The notes under the pieces were generated by a model, which worked only from the letters and a program-made list of their open reading frames with translations, ran no database searches and was not told the DNA's origin. The position numbers and the translations under genes are program-made. Positions 62,928 through 64,000 of a DNA stretch of 64,000 nucleotides are shown here, one piece after another. This DNA is from an uncultured Glaciecola sp. GTDB lineage: Bacteria > Pseudomonadota > Gammaproteobacteria > Enterobacterales > Alteromonadaceae. Position 1 is the first letter of the stretch, and each line of letters opens with the position of its first letter. The DNA is taken from assembly GCF_937770335.1 (NCBI RefSeq), contig NZ_CALJHY010000007.1, forward strand, positions 1 to 64,000, read 5' to 3'.

Positions 62928-63884
62928 TTAATCGGCGGGTGCTATTAACGCAAAAGCACTGTCGAAACCGATACTCTTCAAATCTTGGATTAACTTTTCA
63001 GCCTTTTGTTCATTTTTTAAAGGCCCAAGCCTCAACTTATAAATATTATCGATTAAAGGAGCGTCCGCAGAAACTTGATATAATCTAGCTAAACCTGCAG
63101 ATAATTCAAGTACCGTTTCTGGATTAGAAAAAGCGGCTACTTGAACAAATATTTGATCTTTTTTTCTGTCGTTTACCACAGCTGCCGCCAAAGCGTCAGA
63201 AATAGGTGGTGATGCAGATTCGAGTTCTACTCTGTCTTCCAACGTCGTTTTAGTCGCAGACATAGCGATCATTACGGCTGAATTATCGGGCTGAGCTAAC
63301 GATGGTGGTACTTCTGGTTGTTGCGGTTTACCCGCACCAACGGTCATGACACCATCTTCATCGATATGCACTACTTCAACTTTTACATTTGCCACACCAG
63401 TAGACAACACATCTAATTTTTTTGCTGCGGCGTAAGACAAATCGATCACTCGACCAGGGTGAAACGGGCCTCTGTCGTTAACCCGAACAATGGTCATTTT
63501 TTGATTATCTAGGTTAGTGACTTTAACAAACGAAGGAAGAGGTAAGGTTTTGTGCGCCGCCGTCATAGAAAACATATCGTATATTTCACCGTTAGAGGTT
63601 AAATGGCCGTGAAATTTCTGTCCATACCATGATGCTTGCCCGTATTCTTCAAAACCTTTAGCTGAGAGCATAGGCGTATAATACTTGCCAAGCACAGTGT
63701 AAGGGCGAAAATTCGCTGGTGCATATGATTCATATCTTGGCGTCGCATCGGCAAGTTCAAGTTCACCGTAATGATATTCAGGTGGACTATCTTGTTTTTG
63801 TGAATATCGACTATTATTAATACTACAAGCACTTAAGCTAGTAATAGCCACTATCAATATTATGTAATTATTCAGCGTATTCAT
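62928..63884 (-). CDS. rlpA: Septal ring lytic transglycosylase / RlpA lipoprotein
   Basis: A 318-residue RlpA. The lipobox is LSAC near residue 20, so it is a lipoprotein. The double-psi beta-barrel region contains GQASWYGQKFHGHLTSNGEIYDM, AAHKTLPLPSFVKVTNL and VRVNDRGPFHPGRVIDLS with the catalytic Asp/Glu residues. A SPOR domain (about 245-315) binds denuded septal glycan. In some species it cuts stem-less glycan strands. The 248 bp between it and dacA hold no gene; they should contain the dacA promoter. Confidence 0.95.
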   Translation of the reverse strand: MNTLNNYIILIVAITSLSACSINNSRYSQKQDSPPEYHYGELELADATPRYESYAPANFRPYTVLGKYYTPMLSAKGFEEYGQASWYGQKFHGHLTSNGEIYDMFSMTAAHKTLPLPSFVKVTNLDNQKMTIVRVNDRGPFHPGRVIDLSYAAAKKLDVLSTGVANVKVEVVHIDEDGVMTVGAGKPQQPEVPPSLAQPDNSAVMIAMSATKTTLEDRVELESASPPISDALAAAVVNDRKKDQIFVQVAAFSNPETVLELSAGLARLYQVSADAPLIDNIYKLRLGPLKNEQKAEKLIQDLKSIGFDSAFALIAPAD

Positions 63885-63914
63885 TCCATTGTCACTTTCA
63901 AGATTGTTATTATT

Positions 63915-64000
63915 TTATCGCGACATCATTCGCTTCTGCGTGCTAATCGACATCAGAATACCAAAACCAGCCAACAACGTCACCATTGATGTTCCTCCAT
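63915..64000 (-). CDS. rodA: Rod shape-determining protein RodA (3' end only)
   Basis: The last 28 codons of a minus-strand gene running out of the window. The peptide GGTSMVTLLAGFGILMSIST and a basic tail ending at a TAA match the C-terminus of RodA, the SEDS peptidoglycan polymerase (E. coli: GGSALIVLMAGFGIVMSIHT). The rodA-rlpA-dacA order is the usual one, which supports the call from so short a piece. Confidence 0.8.
   Translation of the reverse strand, partial: GGTSMVTLLAGFGILMSISTQKRMMSR

Overview
The window is a low-GC (about 40% by eye) chromosomal segment of a marine gammaproteobacterium. Protein resemblance and gene order (monomeric icd / roxA / purB-hflD-mnmA / rluE / cspD / clpSA / infA / bpt-aat / trxB; hexR with zwf-pgl-edd-glk-eda; dacA-rlpA-rodA) point to the Alteromonadales, most likely an Alteromonadaceae member such as Glaciecola or Paraglaciecola. 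That placement rests on recalled synteny, not on a search. I saw no rRNA, tRNA, CRISPR array, transposase or phage gene.

Layout. 1-14.3 kb is conserved housekeeping: TCA cycle, ribosome oxygenase with a class III cyclase, purine synthesis, tRNA and rRNA modification, cold shock, Clp protease, N-end-rule transferases and thioredoxin reductase. 14.5-22 kb is accessory: a leftward operon with a truncated sulfotransferase, an HSL-type esterase and a Baeyer-Villiger monooxygenase, then a rightward TonB-dependent receptor and a PAF-acetylhydrolase-like hydrolase. This looks like uptake and oxidation/hydrolysis of an organic substrate I cannot name. 22-29.3 kb holds a PAS-only protein, sprT, sppA, a 57-residue small ORF, a ydjA-type nitroreductase, a saccharopine-dehydrogenase-like reductase and pyruvate kinase.

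29.3-49.2 kb is a central carbohydrate island: pykA, the regulator hexR, the Entner-Doudoroff operon zwf-pgl-edd-glk-eda, a hexose-6-phosphate mutarotase, gapA, malQ-glgB-glgX, gnd, an msrB remnant and a second long GAPDH. HexR-like palindromes lie before zwf/hexR, gapA and pykA, so HexR probably coordinates the island. Glucose would enter through Glk, Zwf and Pgl, be split by Edd/Eda, and leave through GAPDH and PykA. glgB, glgX and gnd are broken by nine separate single-base insertions, all shifting the frame the same way, and msrB has lost its 5' part. The pattern looks more like a poorly sequenced stretch than gene decay.

49.2-64 kb is again mostly conserved: a membrane thioredoxin, an M14 carboxypeptidase, a Na+/alanine symporter with an extra domain, a zinc-ribbon protein, yeaC, a large DUF349 protein, ansA, a PLP enzyme, an ATP-grasp ligase, then lipA-lipB-ybeD-dacA, rlpA and the 3' end of rodA. 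I found no clearly new defence or mobile system. The items most worth checking are the clustered frameshifts, the monooxygenase/receptor block, the cyclase-roxA coupling and the HexR operators.
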